In this document: piece after piece, positions 1 to 9,492 of the stretch
Position numbering within the stretch: the first letter of the stretch is position 1
How the letters are laid out: every line of letters starts with the position of its first letter
Translations under genes and position numbers: made by a program
The notes under the pieces: model-generated
What the model saw: the letters and a program-made list of their open reading frames with translations, nothing else
What the model was told of the DNA's origin: nothing
Database searches by the model: none
Source of the DNA: GCA-2731375 sp002731375
Lineage (GTDB): Bacteria; Pseudomonadota; Alphaproteobacteria; GCA-2731375
DNA: 64,000 nucleotides
Reading direction: 5' to 3'
Assembly: GCA_030752605.1 (NCBI GenBank)
Contig: JASMDX010000034.1
Location: 1 to 64,000 of the forward strand

Positions 1-1853
1 ACGACACATTCGCCGGTATTGAGCCCGACGCCAACCTTTATCAGTAGTGGTTTATTGTCTTCTGTGCGCGCTTCTTCCTCGAGTTCCCGGTTCAATTCAT
101 CCAGTTTGTTGAACATGGTCAACGCTGACTCGCATGCGTGCTTGACGTGGCTTGGGTCGTGAATTGGAGCGTTCCAGAATGCCATGATGCAATCGCCCAT
201 ATATTTATCAATTGTACCACTTTGGGCCAAAATTACGTCGGTCATTGGTGTCAGCAATCGATTGATCAGCTGGGTCAGGCCCTGCGGGTTGCTCTTGAAA
301 CTTTCTGAAATGGCGGTGAAACCGCGCACGTCGCAAAAAAGAAAAGTCATATCACGCATTTCCCCACCCAGTTGTAAACGTTCAGGCTCTTCCGCTACCT
401 GTTCAACTAGGGCCGGTGATAGATATTGACTAAACGCACTCCGAATTTGGCGCTTTTCGGAAGAGGTCTTGGCATAATTCACTAAAACCAAAACGGCGTA
501 AATTAGGAAGGTAGACAGAATGGGGTAGGAAAGATCAATCAATTCCTGCGCTTGATATTCTTTCCAAGTATAACCACCTAAAATACCTATCGATGAAAAA
601 ACAACAATAAGAGACCAGTAAGCACCAGTAATAGGCATTAAAATAATCAATAATATGCCCACCAAAGATATTTCTAAAATCTCTATCCCGGTTGAGTCAG
701 GAAGTCGTGATAGCTGATTTCCTGTTAAAACATTTTCTAAAACGTTAGCATGAACCTCAACGCCAGGAATTGAGGCATCTAACGGCGTCGATCTAATGTC
801 TTTTAAGCCAAGTGCACTAGTTCCAATAAGAACAAAATTTCCAGATATAGTTTTTTCTGGTGTTTTTTCGCTGAGAATATCTGTTGCGGAAACGTATAAA
901 TCTGGGTCATGCGGTCGAAAAAATATGTTGATATTTCCGCGACGGTCAGTCGGCACGGAAAAGTTACGAGATAGCTGAACCTTCTCCACTAAGATGTGTC
1001 CAGTCGCCACCTCTTTGATTGAGCGAACCATCGGACTACGACGCTTTCCGGTTGAAAGCTGAACCGCAACCCTAAGCATCTCGATAGGAAGGGCAGAATG
1101 AACCTTACTACCGACGGCGACGATTGCTGGGACACGTCGCACCACGCCGTCCATTTCCGAACTAATGGAAATAATACCCAGACCGTCGGCCGACTTTTCC
1201 AAAATGGGTATATTTCGCAGTAGACCTGGATAATTCTTAATTACGGTTCGCGGGTCTCCACCAATAAATGCAGCTGAAATTAATTTTGGCGATCCTTGGC
1301 GCTCACTTTCTATTCGATTTATCCCACTTTGCGAAAGCACCACGCGCCGTCCTTTAATAGCACTTGCAAGAATTTGGTCATTGCTCGGCATTTGGGATAA
1401 TTCGTCGAAAACTAATTTACTTATATTTGCGGTGCTTTTGGCAAAAAGGTGAGGGGACGTACGATCGTCTTCAGGAAAAATGACGTCAAAACCAATTACG
1501 GCAGCACCTAATTTGTTCAATTTTAGAACAAGATCCGCAAGTACATGTCGCGGCCAAGGCCATTGCCCCTGAGCTTTAAGGCTCTTCTCATCAATATCAA
1601 CAATGACGACGCGGCAGCCCCCGCAATATGGAAGTCCCTCTTCAGGCACTGATCGTGGCTGCAAGATTTGGTATAAATCAAATGTCTTGAAACGCATCAC
1701 CTGAACAACTGATGGATCCCATGAGCGGATACCAAGCAATAGCAGGAGTAGCAATAACCCGATACCTCTGCCGCGGCCAAACCAGGATTTCAAAGTTGCA
1801 AAACGAAACTTCAGACGAACCTTCCTTATGATTTGAAACACGTGGTTCATCAT
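1..1853 (-). CDS. CHASE2-domain adenylate/guanylate cyclase (3' end beyond window)
   Basis: Partial gene; about 617 residues are visible and the C-terminus lies left of base 1. Read on the minus strand, one frame stays open from ATG 1853 (second ATG at 1850) to the edge. Order: an N-terminal membrane anchor (about residues 28-43), a large periplasmic CHASE2 sensor region (about 46-385), three hydrophobic segments (about 388-465), then a class III cyclase domain. The cyclase has the first metal-binding Asp in FCDVRGFT (Asp508) and the second in YMGDCIMAFWNAP. Proteins of this build make cAMP or cGMP in response to an extracytoplasmic signal; the signal is unknown. It is probably transcribed alone, as fbaA starts a separate unit upstream. 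Family is certain, nucleotide specificity is not. Confidence 0.93.
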   Translation of the reverse strand, partial: MMNHVFQIIRKVRLKFRFATLKSWFGRGRGIGLLLLLLLLGIRSWDPSVVQVMRFKTFDLYQILQPRSVPEEGLPYCGGCRVVIVDIDEKSLKAQGQWPWPRHVLADLVLKLNKLGAAVIGFDVIFPEDDRTSPHLFAKSTANISKLVFDELSQMPSNDQILASAIKGRRVVLSQSGINRIESERQGSPKLISAAFIGGDPRTVIKNYPGLLRNIPILEKSADGLGIISISSEMDGVVRRVPAIVAVGSKVHSALPIEMLRVAVQLSTGKRRSPMVRSIKEVATGHILVEKVQLSRNFSVPTDRRGNINIFFRPHDPDLYVSATDILSEKTPEKTISGNFVLIGTSALGLKDIRSTPLDASIPGVEVHANVLENVLTGNQLSRLPDSTGIEILEISLVGILLIILMPITGAYWSLIVVFSSIGILGGYTWKEYQAQELIDLSYPILSTFLIYAVLVLVNYAKTSSEKRQIRSAFSQYLSPALVEQVAEEPERLQLGGEMRDMTFLFCDVRGFTAISESFKSNPQGLTQLINRLLTPMTDVILAQSGTIDKYMGDCIMAFWNAPIHDPSHVKHACESALTMFNKLDELNRELEEEARTEDNKPLLIKVGVGLNTGECV

Positions 1854-2075
1854 GGTGAAAATTTGTTCATTTTAGTGAAAATTATTACCAGATAAGACCA
1901 TTATGAACAATTCTCCACAAGTGGTCCAGTTTCGCCCGTGAAGGGTGTTTAGGTTTAAATGCCATTCCTATGACAGCACGAGTACATCTTTGATCGGCGT
2001 GATCGTAGCGAATAACTGTGGTAGGCCCCCATTGATTGGTCTGGTTTGAATGTTAGTGCATGACCGGCCTGGCTG

Positions 2076-3143
2076 CTATTTCGCCAGACTCCTGCCGCCG
2101 GAATGCAGGTCGGTGCAGGCTTCGTTCAGGCGTTCCACCATGCTGAGCTCACCCTGGCGTAGCCATTTACGCGGATCATAGACACTCTTGTACGGCTTAT
2201 CGTCGTCTGGATCGATTTGATACGAGAAGGCGCGCGGTGTCATCTCCACATAAGCGCCGACGGCGGTAGCAAAGGCGAACTGGGTGTCGGTGTCGATGTT
2301 CATCTTCATGACGCCGTATCTAATGGCTTCCTCGATTTTGGCTTTTTCTGAGCCGGAACCGCCGTGGAAAACCAAGTCAAGGGGGTTGGCGCCCAGGCCA
2401 TGGCTTTGGGCGACCAGTTCTTGGCTGCTTTTTAGGATTTCCGGGCGCAATTGCACATTGCCCGGCTTGTAAACCCCATGCACATTGCCGAATGAGGCTG
2501 CGACGGAGAAATGTCCGATTGGGGAGAGCAGGTTATAGGCCTGCAGCACTTCGTCGGGTTGGGTATAAAGCTTGGCGTTGTCGGTGATGTCAACGTCGGA
2601 ACCGACGCCGTCTTCCTCGCCCCCAGTGACGCCTAGTTCGATTTCCAGACTCATTTCCAACGGCACGATCTTTCTCAGATATTCCGCGCAGGTCGAGAGG
2701 TTGTCGTCTAGGGCTTCCTCGGACAGATCTAGCATGTGCGAGGAATATAGTGGCCGGCCATGCTTTTCGTAATATTTGGCCCCCGCTGCCACCAGACCAT
2801 CGATCCAGGGCAGCAGTTTGCGGTTGGCATGATCGGTGTGCAGCACTACGCAGATGCCGTAATATTTCGCCAGCAGATGTACATGATTGGCTGCTGCCAC
2901 GGCGCCCATCACCTTGGCGGTATCGCTATCCACCATGCCCTGGCCGGCCATGAACTGGGCGCCGCCGTTGGAAAGTTGAATGATGATGTCGCTGTCGTTA
3001 GCGGCAGCGGCTTCCATCACCGCGTTGATGGAGTTACTGCCCACCACGTTAACCGCCGGCAGGGCATAGCCCCCATCCTTGCAGCTTTGCAACAACTCCT
3101 GATATTTCTTGCCGTAAACGACGCCTGCTTCCATTTTTCCCAT
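2076..3143 (-). CDS. fbaA: Class II fructose-bisphosphate aldolase
   Basis: 355 residues, close to the class IIA (E. coli FbaA) length. It splits fructose 1,6-bisphosphate into dihydroxyacetone phosphate and glyceraldehyde 3-phosphate, using zinc, in cytosolic glycolysis and gluconeogenesis. Visible marks are GGAQFMAGQG near residue 60, the metal-binding LHTDHANR, the HFSVAASFGNVHG segment with a second zinc His, and VFHGGSGS, which binds substrate phosphate. The ATG at 3143 follows an AGGAAAT ribosome site; Met4 is an alternative start. It lies 64 bases downstream of the last antiporter gene on the same strand, so it may receive read-through transcription, but its function is unrelated. Confidence 0.95.
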   Translation of the reverse strand: MGKMEAGVVYGKKYQELLQSCKDGGYALPAVNVVGSNSINAVMEAAAANDSDIIIQLSNGGAQFMAGQGMVDSDTAKVMGAVAAANHVHLLAKYYGICVVLHTDHANRKLLPWIDGLVAAGAKYYEKHGRPLYSSHMLDLSEEALDDNLSTCAEYLRKIVPLEMSLEIELGVTGGEEDGVGSDVDITDNAKLYTQPDEVLQAYNLLSPIGHFSVAASFGNVHGVYKPGNVQLRPEILKSSQELVAQSHGLGANPLDLVFHGGSGSEKAKIEEAIRYGVMKMNIDTDTQFAFATAVGAYVEMTPRAFSYQIDPDDDKPYKSVYDPRKWLRQGELSMVERLNEACTDLHSGGRSLAK

Positions 3144-3207
3144 GATGGGTATTTCCTTCGTATGTCTACTCTTTTACGCTTCTAATATTTGCTGGCAACC
3201 CGAAAGC

Positions 3208-4899
3208 TTACTGATAATAAAACACTAGTGACAGGGCCAACAAGGCGGCAGCCCAGAGGACCATGCCGCCCGTGGGCCAGGTGCGCGCCAGAATGCCGTG
3301 GGGACCGTGGGCCTTGAAAATACGCGCGATCAACTGGCCTAACCGCCGGTCTGCGTCCTCGAATGCGAACGTGTGCGCTGTCGACGTCCGGTCCACCACC
3401 TCGCGGGCCGCCAGGCGGAACAGTTTGCGGTAGAACCAATCGAAATCCAGGGTGATGGTCAGGGTCCGTTTCATGTAGGCGAGCATGACGAAGAAGGCCA
3501 GCCCCGAGAACAGCAGTAGTTGCAGCATGGTGACCACGTGGCCGGTGGTATAGGGCACGTAATCCACCGGGTAGGGCAGGATCGCATACAGCGGGTCGGG
3601 ATAGACGCCCAGGCCGATGCACAGAAAGGCGAAAATGCCCATGGAAATTTTCATGCTCATGGGTGGTTCGGACGGCCGTTTGCCGGAGTCTTTCTGGAAA
3701 AAGACGTACCAAGGATACTTGATGCCAGCGTGCAGGAAGACCCCCGCCGAGGCCGCCGCCAGGCCCAGCCAGACCCACAGCATATGCTGGTTCGCCGCCC
3801 CTTGGGCGATCATGGATTTCGAGATGAAACCGGAGGTGAAGGGGAATGACGAGATCGCCAGTGCGCCGATAATGCCCATCAGGGCCGTGTACGGCATACA
3901 TTTGAACAGCCCACCCAGATCGGTGCAGCGACGCACGCCTCCCGTCATCAACAACACGCTGCCCGCCGACATCAGCAACAAGGCCTTGTAGATGATGTGG
4001 GTGAAGGCATGTGCGGCGGCGCCGTTCAGGGTCAACTCTGTGCCGATGCCAATGCCCACTACCATGAAACCAACCTGGTTGATGATGGAGTACGAGAGAA
4101 TCCGTCGCATGTCGTTTTCCAACAGGGCATAGATGATGCCGTAGAAAATCATGTAGCTGCCGATGGGGATCAGGATCTCAGTTCCGGGAAAGCCGCGCAA
4201 CAGAACGTAAACAGCGGTTTTGGTTGTGAAAGCAGAAAGAAAAACCGTGCCCGACCAGGAAGCCTCCGGATAGGCATCGGGCAGCCAGGACGAGAACGGT
4301 GGTGCGCCCGCGTTGACCAGGAAACCGATCAGGATCAACCAGGTCGCGATATTATCAGTCTTCATCGGGCCAAATTCGATGGAGCCGGTCTGCGCCACCA
4401 AACCGACGATGCCTGCCATTAACACCACGCCGCCGAACAGATGCATGGTAATATAGCGCAGCGAGGCCTTGTAGGCGCCATCTGTGCCGACCGACCAGAT
4501 CACGGCGGTGGAGGCCACGGCCATGATCTCCCAGAATATGAACATGGTGATCATATCGCCGGCGAAGGCCACACCCACCGCGCCGCCAGCGTAGACAAAG
4601 GCGCTGGGCAGCTCCAGCTTGCTGCCCTGGCCAAGGCTGAACAAGGCGCCCGTGAAGGCCATGATGGTGAAGATGGTCGCGAACAGGCGGCTCAGGCGGT
4701 CGCCCTCCACCGGCGTCAGGGTGTATTCCATGAACGGCAAGGTTATGACATTGCCGTCGGGTACCAGCCAGACCGCCCAGAGGGTCAACAGGGGGGTGGC
4801 CAGGGCTACGGCCTGGCGGGCGATGCCGCCCAGGAACGGCAGCAGAAAGGCACCCGCGAACAGGATGAGTGCTGGGGGAAAGGCGACGGCATCAATCAC
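3208..4899 (-). CDS. Proton-conducting antiporter subunit, MrpD/NuoL-like (third copy, with C-terminal extension)
   Basis: 563-residue multi-pass membrane protein of the Proton_antipo_M family, last gene of the Mrp-type operon. The key charged residues of the proton path are present: Glu in MFIFWEIMAVAS, Lys in TTKTAVYVLLR and Lys in HIIYKALLLMSAG. After the transporter core it carries an extra C-terminal part (from about residue 455) with a cytoplasmic stretch DFDWFYRKLFRLAAR and a final hydrophobic helix, which makes it longer than the two sister subunits. Translation starts at GTG 4899, overlapping the stop of the 83-residue gene by eight bases, so the two are probably translationally coupled. 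Whether it pumps ions or has a structural role cannot be told from sequence. Confidence 0.88.
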   Translation of the reverse strand: MIDAVAFPPALILFAGAFLLPFLGGIARQAVALATPLLTLWAVWLVPDGNVITLPFMEYTLTPVEGDRLSRLFATIFTIMAFTGALFSLGQGSKLELPSAFVYAGGAVGVAFAGDMITMFIFWEIMAVASTAVIWSVGTDGAYKASLRYITMHLFGGVVLMAGIVGLVAQTGSIEFGPMKTDNIATWLILIGFLVNAGAPPFSSWLPDAYPEASWSGTVFLSAFTTKTAVYVLLRGFPGTEILIPIGSYMIFYGIIYALLENDMRRILSYSIINQVGFMVVGIGIGTELTLNGAAAHAFTHIIYKALLLMSAGSVLLMTGGVRRCTDLGGLFKCMPYTALMGIIGALAISSFPFTSGFISKSMIAQGAANQHMLWVWLGLAAASAGVFLHAGIKYPWYVFFQKDSGKRPSEPPMSMKISMGIFAFLCIGLGVYPDPLYAILPYPVDYVPYTTGHVVTMLQLLLFSGLAFFVMLAYMKRTLTITLDFDWFYRKLFRLAAREVVDRTSTAHTFAFEDADRRLGQLIARIFKAHGPHGILARTWPTGGMVLWAAALLALSLVFYYQ

Positions 4900-5143
4900 G
4901 GTTGTAATAATCCTCCCCGCGCTTCAGATAGACGCCCAGGAATTTGGCGAACAACACCATGGCGACGCACGAGAGGAAGCCGTACAAGGCGTTAAAGGCG
5001 AACCAGCCGTCGATGACGAAATAGGCGTGCGGGTGATAGGAGAACTCAGCCAGGACCAGCAGGGCCAGCAAAACCCAACCGCCGCGCCACAGCTTGATGA
5101 TATTTTCAGGGCGTTCCAGCCAGTGTTTATCGTCCATAGCCAT
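4892..5143 (-). CDS. Small two-helix membrane protein of the Mrp-type operon
   Basis: 83 residues with a clear ribosome site (GGGAGG) before ATG 5143. It has a charged N-terminus, two hydrophobic segments (about residues 22-38 and 46-68) and a polar tail LKRGEDYYNRD. It lies between two D-type antiporter subunits, nine bases after one and overlapping the next, so it belongs to the operon. It is not a standard Mrp subunit (A to G). From memory, small proteins ending in a similar charged EDYY tail occur beside other Mrp/Mbh-like modules, so an accessory or assembly subunit is my inference. Confidence 0.8.
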   Translation of the reverse strand: MAMDDKHWLERPENIIKLWRGGWVLLALLVLAEFSYHPHAYFVIDGWFAFNALYGFLSCVAMVLFAKFLGVYLKRGEDYYNRD

Positions 5144-5151
5144 AACCTCCC

Positions 5152-6615
5152 TTACTGATTGACCAAAAGTCTGGCCAGCTCCAGCGCCGGGCCGGGGAAC
5201 AGGAACAACAGGATGGTTCCCGCCCCGGTGGTGACCAGGGCCAGGACAATGGGCAGCGGCGCCTCGCCGTGTTTATGGCCATGACCATCGGACACTTGGG
5301 GCTTCAGGAAGGCGGCGTAAATTATCGGCAGAAAATAAGCCGCGTTCAACAGCGTCGAACCGACGATCACAGCGACCGCGAACCATTGTTCCACATCCAA
5401 GGCGCCCAACAGCATGTACCATTTCGACAGGAAGCCTGCTGTCGGCGGCAGCCCGATCATGGACAGCGAGCCAATGGCGAAGGCGCTCATGGTCCAGGGC
5501 ATGCGTTTGCCGATGCCGTCCAGTTCTGAGACCTTGGTCTTGTGCGCGGCGGTATAGATGGCACCCGCCGCCATGAACAGGGTGATCTTGCCAAAGGCAT
5601 GCACCGCCACGTGCAAGGCTGCGCCCATGGTTGATATCGGCGACAGGATCAGGGCTGCCAGAATAACGTAACTAAGCTGGCTGACCGTGGAATAGGCCAG
5701 CCGGCGCTTCAGATTGTCCTGGCGCAGGGCGACGACGGAGGCGGTCAGAATGGTGAAGCCGGCCAGATACAGCGCCACGTCCGCCATGGCCAGTTCGCGA
5801 AGATAATCCAGGCCAAAGATGTAAACGGAAACCTTGACCATGGTGAAGACGCCGGCCTTGACCACGGCGACCGCATGCAACAGGGCGCTGACGGGTGTCG
5901 GCGCGACCATGGCCGCGGGCAGCCAGCGGTGCATGGGCATCAGCGCCGCTTTGCCGATGCCGTACAGGAACAGCAGCAACAGGATGCTGCCGATCACCGG
6001 TTCCACCTTGCCCGCCATTACGCCGCCCGGTGTAAAGGTGACGCTGCCCGTCAGCACCCAGGTGGCGATGATCGCGGGCAACAACAGCACCACGGAGCTG
6101 CCTAGCAGAATGCCCAGATAGGTGCGGCCCGCCGCCCGTGCCTCGTCGTTTTTGTGATGGGTCACCAATGGATAGGTCGATAGCGTCAAGGCTTCGTAAC
6201 AGATGAACAGTGTGAACAGGTTCTCGGCAAAAGCCAGCGCCACGGTGGCGGCGATGGCGATGGCGAAACAGACATAAAACCGTGTCTGTCGCGGTTCGTT
6301 GTTGCCCCGCATGTAACCAATGGAAAAGACCGAGCTGACAATCCACAGGAAGGACGCGACGCAGGCGAAGATCATGCCCAGGGGTTCAACCGCGAAGGCG
6401 ATATCCAGGCCCGGAATGGGCGCGGCCAGATCCAGGCGTACAGGTAGGCCGGCCAGCACCAGGGGCAGGGTCGCCAGCACCACCACGAACAAGGCGACGG
6501 CCGAGATCAGGGTGACCGTCTCGCGCTGGTTTGGTGATTTGCCCACGAACCAGATCAACAGGGCCGCGAACAGCGGCAGGCCGATGGCCAGTATGATTAA
6601 GCTGCCGCCGGTCAC
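5152..6615 (-). CDS. Proton-conducting antiporter subunit, MrpA-N/MrpD/NuoL-like (second copy)
   Basis: 487-residue multi-pass protein of the Proton_antipo_M family. It has the conserved Glu in FICYEALTLSTYPLV, Lys in AVVKAGVFTMVKV and Lys in HAFGKITLFMAAG. The MHRWLPAAMVAPTPVSALLHAVAVVKAG segment is of the NuoL/MrpA kind, so this subunit may stand in for the missing N-terminal half of MrpA. It starts with GTG at 6615, overlapping the stop codon of the preceding D subunit (GTGA). The exact subunit name is uncertain; family membership is not. Confidence 0.88.
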   Translation of the reverse strand: MTGGSLIILAIGLPLFAALLIWFVGKSPNQRETVTLISAVALFVVVLATLPLVLAGLPVRLDLAAPIPGLDIAFAVEPLGMIFACVASFLWIVSSVFSIGYMRGNNEPRQTRFYVCFAIAIAATVALAFAENLFTLFICYEALTLSTYPLVTHHKNDEARAAGRTYLGILLGSSVVLLLPAIIATWVLTGSVTFTPGGVMAGKVEPVIGSILLLLFLYGIGKAALMPMHRWLPAAMVAPTPVSALLHAVAVVKAGVFTMVKVSVYIFGLDYLRELAMADVALYLAGFTILTASVVALRQDNLKRRLAYSTVSQLSYVILAALILSPISTMGAALHVAVHAFGKITLFMAAGAIYTAAHKTKVSELDGIGKRMPWTMSAFAIGSLSMIGLPPTAGFLSKWYMLLGALDVEQWFAVAVIVGSTLLNAAYFLPIIYAAFLKPQVSDGHGHKHGEAPLPIVLALVTTGAGTILLFLFPGPALELARLLVNQ

Positions 6616-8102
6616 CAGATTTGCCCCCGCAACAGCAATTCGGCGGCATTCTCTGCTATGGCTACGGGCACGCGGGTATCAACGCCGAAATAGATGTTTG
6701 CCCCCGCCAGCAGCAGGGTCGGCAATAGCATGGACAGGGGCGCCTCGGTCACGGCCTCCGTACCCGGTGCCGGCTCTTTGAAATACAATGCCTCCACCAG
6801 TCGCCAGACGTAGACCAGCGCCAGCATGGAGCTGAGGGCGATCAGAATGACCAACCACCATAAATCCGACTGCATGGCCGCCTGCACCAGATACCATTTA
6901 GAGATGAAGCCGGCTGTCAGGGGCACGCCCAGTAGACTAAGGCCGCCGGCGACGATGGCGGTCATGGTCCAGGGCATCTGCCGGCCCAGCCCCGTCATGG
7001 CATCGATCCGGGTGGAGGAGATGCGGTAGAAGATGCAGCCCATGGCACAGAACAGCGCCGCCTTCATCAGGCCATGATTGAAGATGTGGATCAGAGCGGC
7101 GGTTACGCCGGCGGAGGAGGCCAGGGAAATCGCCAGGGTGATGTAACCGATCTGCGCCACCGAGGAATAGGCCAGCATACGTTTGATATCGCGCTGAAAA
7201 ATCGCGCTGAAGGAGCCGGCGAACATGGCGAGAACAGCGGGCACCAGCAACATCCAGTGCAGGGGCAGGTTCCCAAAAGCATATTTGGCGCCAAAAACGG
7301 TAAAGGTGAAACGCAGCAGCACATAAAGCGATACCTTGGTGGCGGTTGCCGCCATGAAGGCGGAAACTCCCGACGGCGCGAAGGCATAGGCATTGGGCAG
7401 CCACAGATGCATGGGGAACAGCGCCGCTTTCAGGGCCAGGCCGACGGTAATGAAGGCGAAGGCGGCGAGTACCGGGCGGCTATCCTGGATACCGGGTATG
7501 CGGGTTTGCAAATCCGCCATGTTCAAGGTGCCGGTCATCATGTACAGCAGCCCGACGCCGATCAGGAAAAAGGTCGCACCAATAGTGCCCATGACCAGAT
7601 ATTGAAATGCCGCCGTCAGGGCCTTCCGCTGCCGGCCCATGGCGATCAGGGCGTAGCTGGAGAGCGATGAAATCTCCAGGAAGACAAAGACGTTGAAGGC
7701 ATCGCCGGTAATCGCGATGCCCAGCAACCCAGTCAAGCACAAAACATACATACAATAGTACAAATGGCCGCGTCCGGGCCGGATTTCCTTAGCCACGCTG
7801 GCGGGGCTGTAGATCAGCACAATGGTGGCGATGGAGGATACCAACAGCAGGATAAAGGCATTGGCGGTATCGACCACGTATTCGATGCCCCATGGCGGGG
7901 CCCAGCCGCCCATTTGATAGCTAATGACGCCGTTGTGGTAGGTCAAATAGGCCAGGGCCACGGCTGTTACCGTAGTGGCGGACGAGGCGGCCAGGGCAAT
8001 GATCCAGGCCAGCCCGGTGCGGTCCGCCAACAAACACAATGGTGCCGCGAACAAAGGTATGACGATCTGTAGGGCCGGCAGCTGGGGGATCAAGTTGCTC
8101 AC
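6612..8102 (-). CDS. mrpD: Na+/H+ antiporter subunit D
   Basis: 496 residues, Proton_antipo_M family, directly behind mrpC as in standard mrp operons, so this copy is the best candidate for true MrpD. About 14 hydrophobic helices, with Glu in VFLEISSLSSYALI, Lys in ATKVSLYVLLRF and Lys in FNHGLMKAALFCAMG, the residues that form the half-channels in this family. It starts with GTG 8102, overlapping the mrpC stop codon. In Mrp complexes this subunit takes part in exchanging Na+ or K+ for protons across the inner membrane. Confidence 0.92.
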   Translation of the reverse strand: MSNLIPQLPALQIVIPLFAAPLCLLADRTGLAWIIALAASSATTVTAVALAYLTYHNGVISYQMGGWAPPWGIEYVVDTANAFILLLVSSIATIVLIYSPASVAKEIRPGRGHLYYCMYVLCLTGLLGIAITGDAFNVFVFLEISSLSSYALIAMGRQRKALTAAFQYLVMGTIGATFFLIGVGLLYMMTGTLNMADLQTRIPGIQDSRPVLAAFAFITVGLALKAALFPMHLWLPNAYAFAPSGVSAFMAATATKVSLYVLLRFTFTVFGAKYAFGNLPLHWMLLVPAVLAMFAGSFSAIFQRDIKRMLAYSSVAQIGYITLAISLASSAGVTAALIHIFNHGLMKAALFCAMGCIFYRISSTRIDAMTGLGRQMPWTMTAIVAGGLSLLGVPLTAGFISKWYLVQAAMQSDLWWLVILIALSSMLALVYVWRLVEALYFKEPAPGTEAVTEAPLSMLLPTLLLAGANIYFGVDTRVPVAIAENAAELLLRGQIW

Positions 8103-8458
8103 ATTTCACCGTCCAGAAAATCCAGCTCGTCTTCCTCGATGGTGCCGTAACTTTCCTTGATCCGCACTACCAGGGCCAGGCCCAGGGCGGTGGTGGCGAC
8201 ACCAACCACGATGGCGGTCAGAATCAACACATGCGGAAGTGGGTTCGAGTACAGCGTGAAGCGCTCATCCAGGATCGGCGCCGTGCCGCCCGTAACCTTG
8301 CCCATTGTGATGTACAGCAGAAAGACGGAGGTCTGGAAGATGTTTAAACCGACCAGTTTCTTGACCAGATTGCCCCGCGCCACCACAATATACAGGCCGA
8401 TCATCATCAATAGGATGGCGATCCAGTAATTGTAATGATCCAGAATGACTTGCAGCAT
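8099..8458 (-). CDS. mrpC: Na+/H+ antiporter subunit C (NuoK-like)
   Basis: 119 residues with three hydrophobic helices. The MMIGLYIVVARGNLVKKLVGL stretch and the later PLPHVLILTAIVVGVATTALGLAL stretch are typical of MrpC/MnhC, homologues of complex I subunit NuoK. ATG 8458 abuts the mrpB stop with no gap, and the 3' end overlaps mrpD. An acidic tail (EEDELDFLDGE) follows the last helix. Its position between B and D matches the classical order. Confidence 0.93.
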   Translation of the reverse strand: MLQVILDHYNYWIAILLMMIGLYIVVARGNLVKKLVGLNIFQTSVFLLYITMGKVTGGTAPILDERFTLYSNPLPHVLILTAIVVGVATTALGLALVVRIKESYGTIEEDELDFLDGEM

Positions 8459-8875
8459 TCAGCGATCCCTTCCGGCGAAGAGGAAAAAGATCGTAATCAT
8501 CGCCGCCGCCACCGTGGTGCCGACACCGAATTCAATCGCCAAAATGCCCAGATGCTGCCCCGCCACCGGATCCTTGCTCAGGGCACCGTAATCAAGGAAG
8601 TTGGCACCCTTGAACAAGCCCATGTAACCGGTGCCGGCGTAGATTAGCACGCCGGCGGCGACCAGCTTGGTAACCACGGCGGGTGGGGCTACCCTGCGGG
8701 CATTTTCCAAGCCAAAGATCAAGCCGTACAGAATAAACGCCGAAGCCATGATTACGCCGGCCTGAAAGCCGCCGCCTGGCCCGAAATCGCCATGGAACTG
8801 TACATACAGGGCGAACAGCATGATGAAGGGGATCAATAGCTTGGAGATGACGCGCAGGACGCGGTGGTGCCTCAT
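8459..8875 (-). CDS. mrpB: Na+/H+ antiporter subunit B
   Basis: 138 residues, MnhB domain, four predicted membrane helices. The loop HGDFGPGGGFQAGVI corresponds to the glycine-rich GGGF(Q) loop characteristic of MrpB/MnhB. It overlaps the preceding DUF4040 gene by four bases and abuts mrpC, indicating a tight operon. It is a membrane component of the Mrp complex rather than an ion pump itself. Confidence 0.93.
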   Translation of the reverse strand: MRHHRVLRVISKLLIPFIMLFALYVQFHGDFGPGGGFQAGVIMASAFILYGLIFGLENARRVAPPAVVTKLVAAGVLIYAGTGYMGLFKGANFLDYGALSKDPVAGQHLGILAIEFGVGTTVAAAMITIFFLFAGRDR

Positions 8876-9492
8876 GCGGTGCCCCCTTCATCCTTGCTGT
8901 TCCCATTGCTGGAGTCCGTATCGTCAACCGCGTCATCGTCCGGTTCGTTCTTGATGCCGGCGTCATCGCCCTTGCGCCCGCCCATCAACAGCATCACCGC
9001 CACGGCGGCGGTGAAAATCACTGTCACCTCACCCAAGGTGTCATAGCCGCGATAGCTGGCCAGCACCGAGGTGACCACGTTGGGCAGGCCCACTTCGGCA
9101 AAGCTGTCATTCAGATATCTTGGCGCAACGTGCTGGTTAACCGGCGCGTCGGCATCGCCGAACGCCGGCATATCGAAGGTGGCATAGATCAGGGCGGCAC
9201 CGGTCAAAACCACCACCGCCATGGGCAGCCACCTGGAATGGCTGGGCGCCCGTTCCCGTTCACCGGTCAGGGCCAGGACCGCGATCATCAGTACGGTGGA
9301 GATGCCGGCGCCCACGGCGGCCTCGGTAAATGCCACGTCGACCGCATCCAGGGCGACGAACATGGAGGCCGCTAACAGGCTGTATATGCCCGACAGCATG
9401 ACCACGGCAAACAGGCTGCGTAGGCGCAATATGGCGAACGCCGTGGCGCCCATGAAGGTCAACAGGGCGATATCGATCAGGGTAATGATCAT
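8872..9492 (-). CDS. DUF4040/MbhE-like subunit (detached C-terminal part of MrpA)
   Basis: 206 residues. Residues about 1-75 form a three-helix DUF4040 (MbhD) region containing VDVAFTEAAVGAGISTVLMIAVL. Residues about 130-170 form an MbhE-like part with SYRGYDTLGEVTVIFTAAVAVMLLMG. In classical MrpA these pieces are fused behind a NuoL-like half; here they stand alone. The last 35 residues are a strongly acidic, low-complexity tail (DDDAVDDTDSSNGNSKDE). It overlaps the neighbours on both sides by four bases. Confidence 0.9.
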   Translation of the reverse strand: MIITLIDIALLTFMGATAFAILRLRSLFAVVMLSGIYSLLAASMFVALDAVDVAFTEAAVGAGISTVLMIAVLALTGERERAPSHSRWLPMAVVVLTGAALIYATFDMPAFGDADAPVNQHVAPRYLNDSFAEVGLPNVVTSVLASYRGYDTLGEVTVIFTAAVAVMLLMGGRKGDDAGIKNEPDDDAVDDTDSSNGNSKDEGGTA

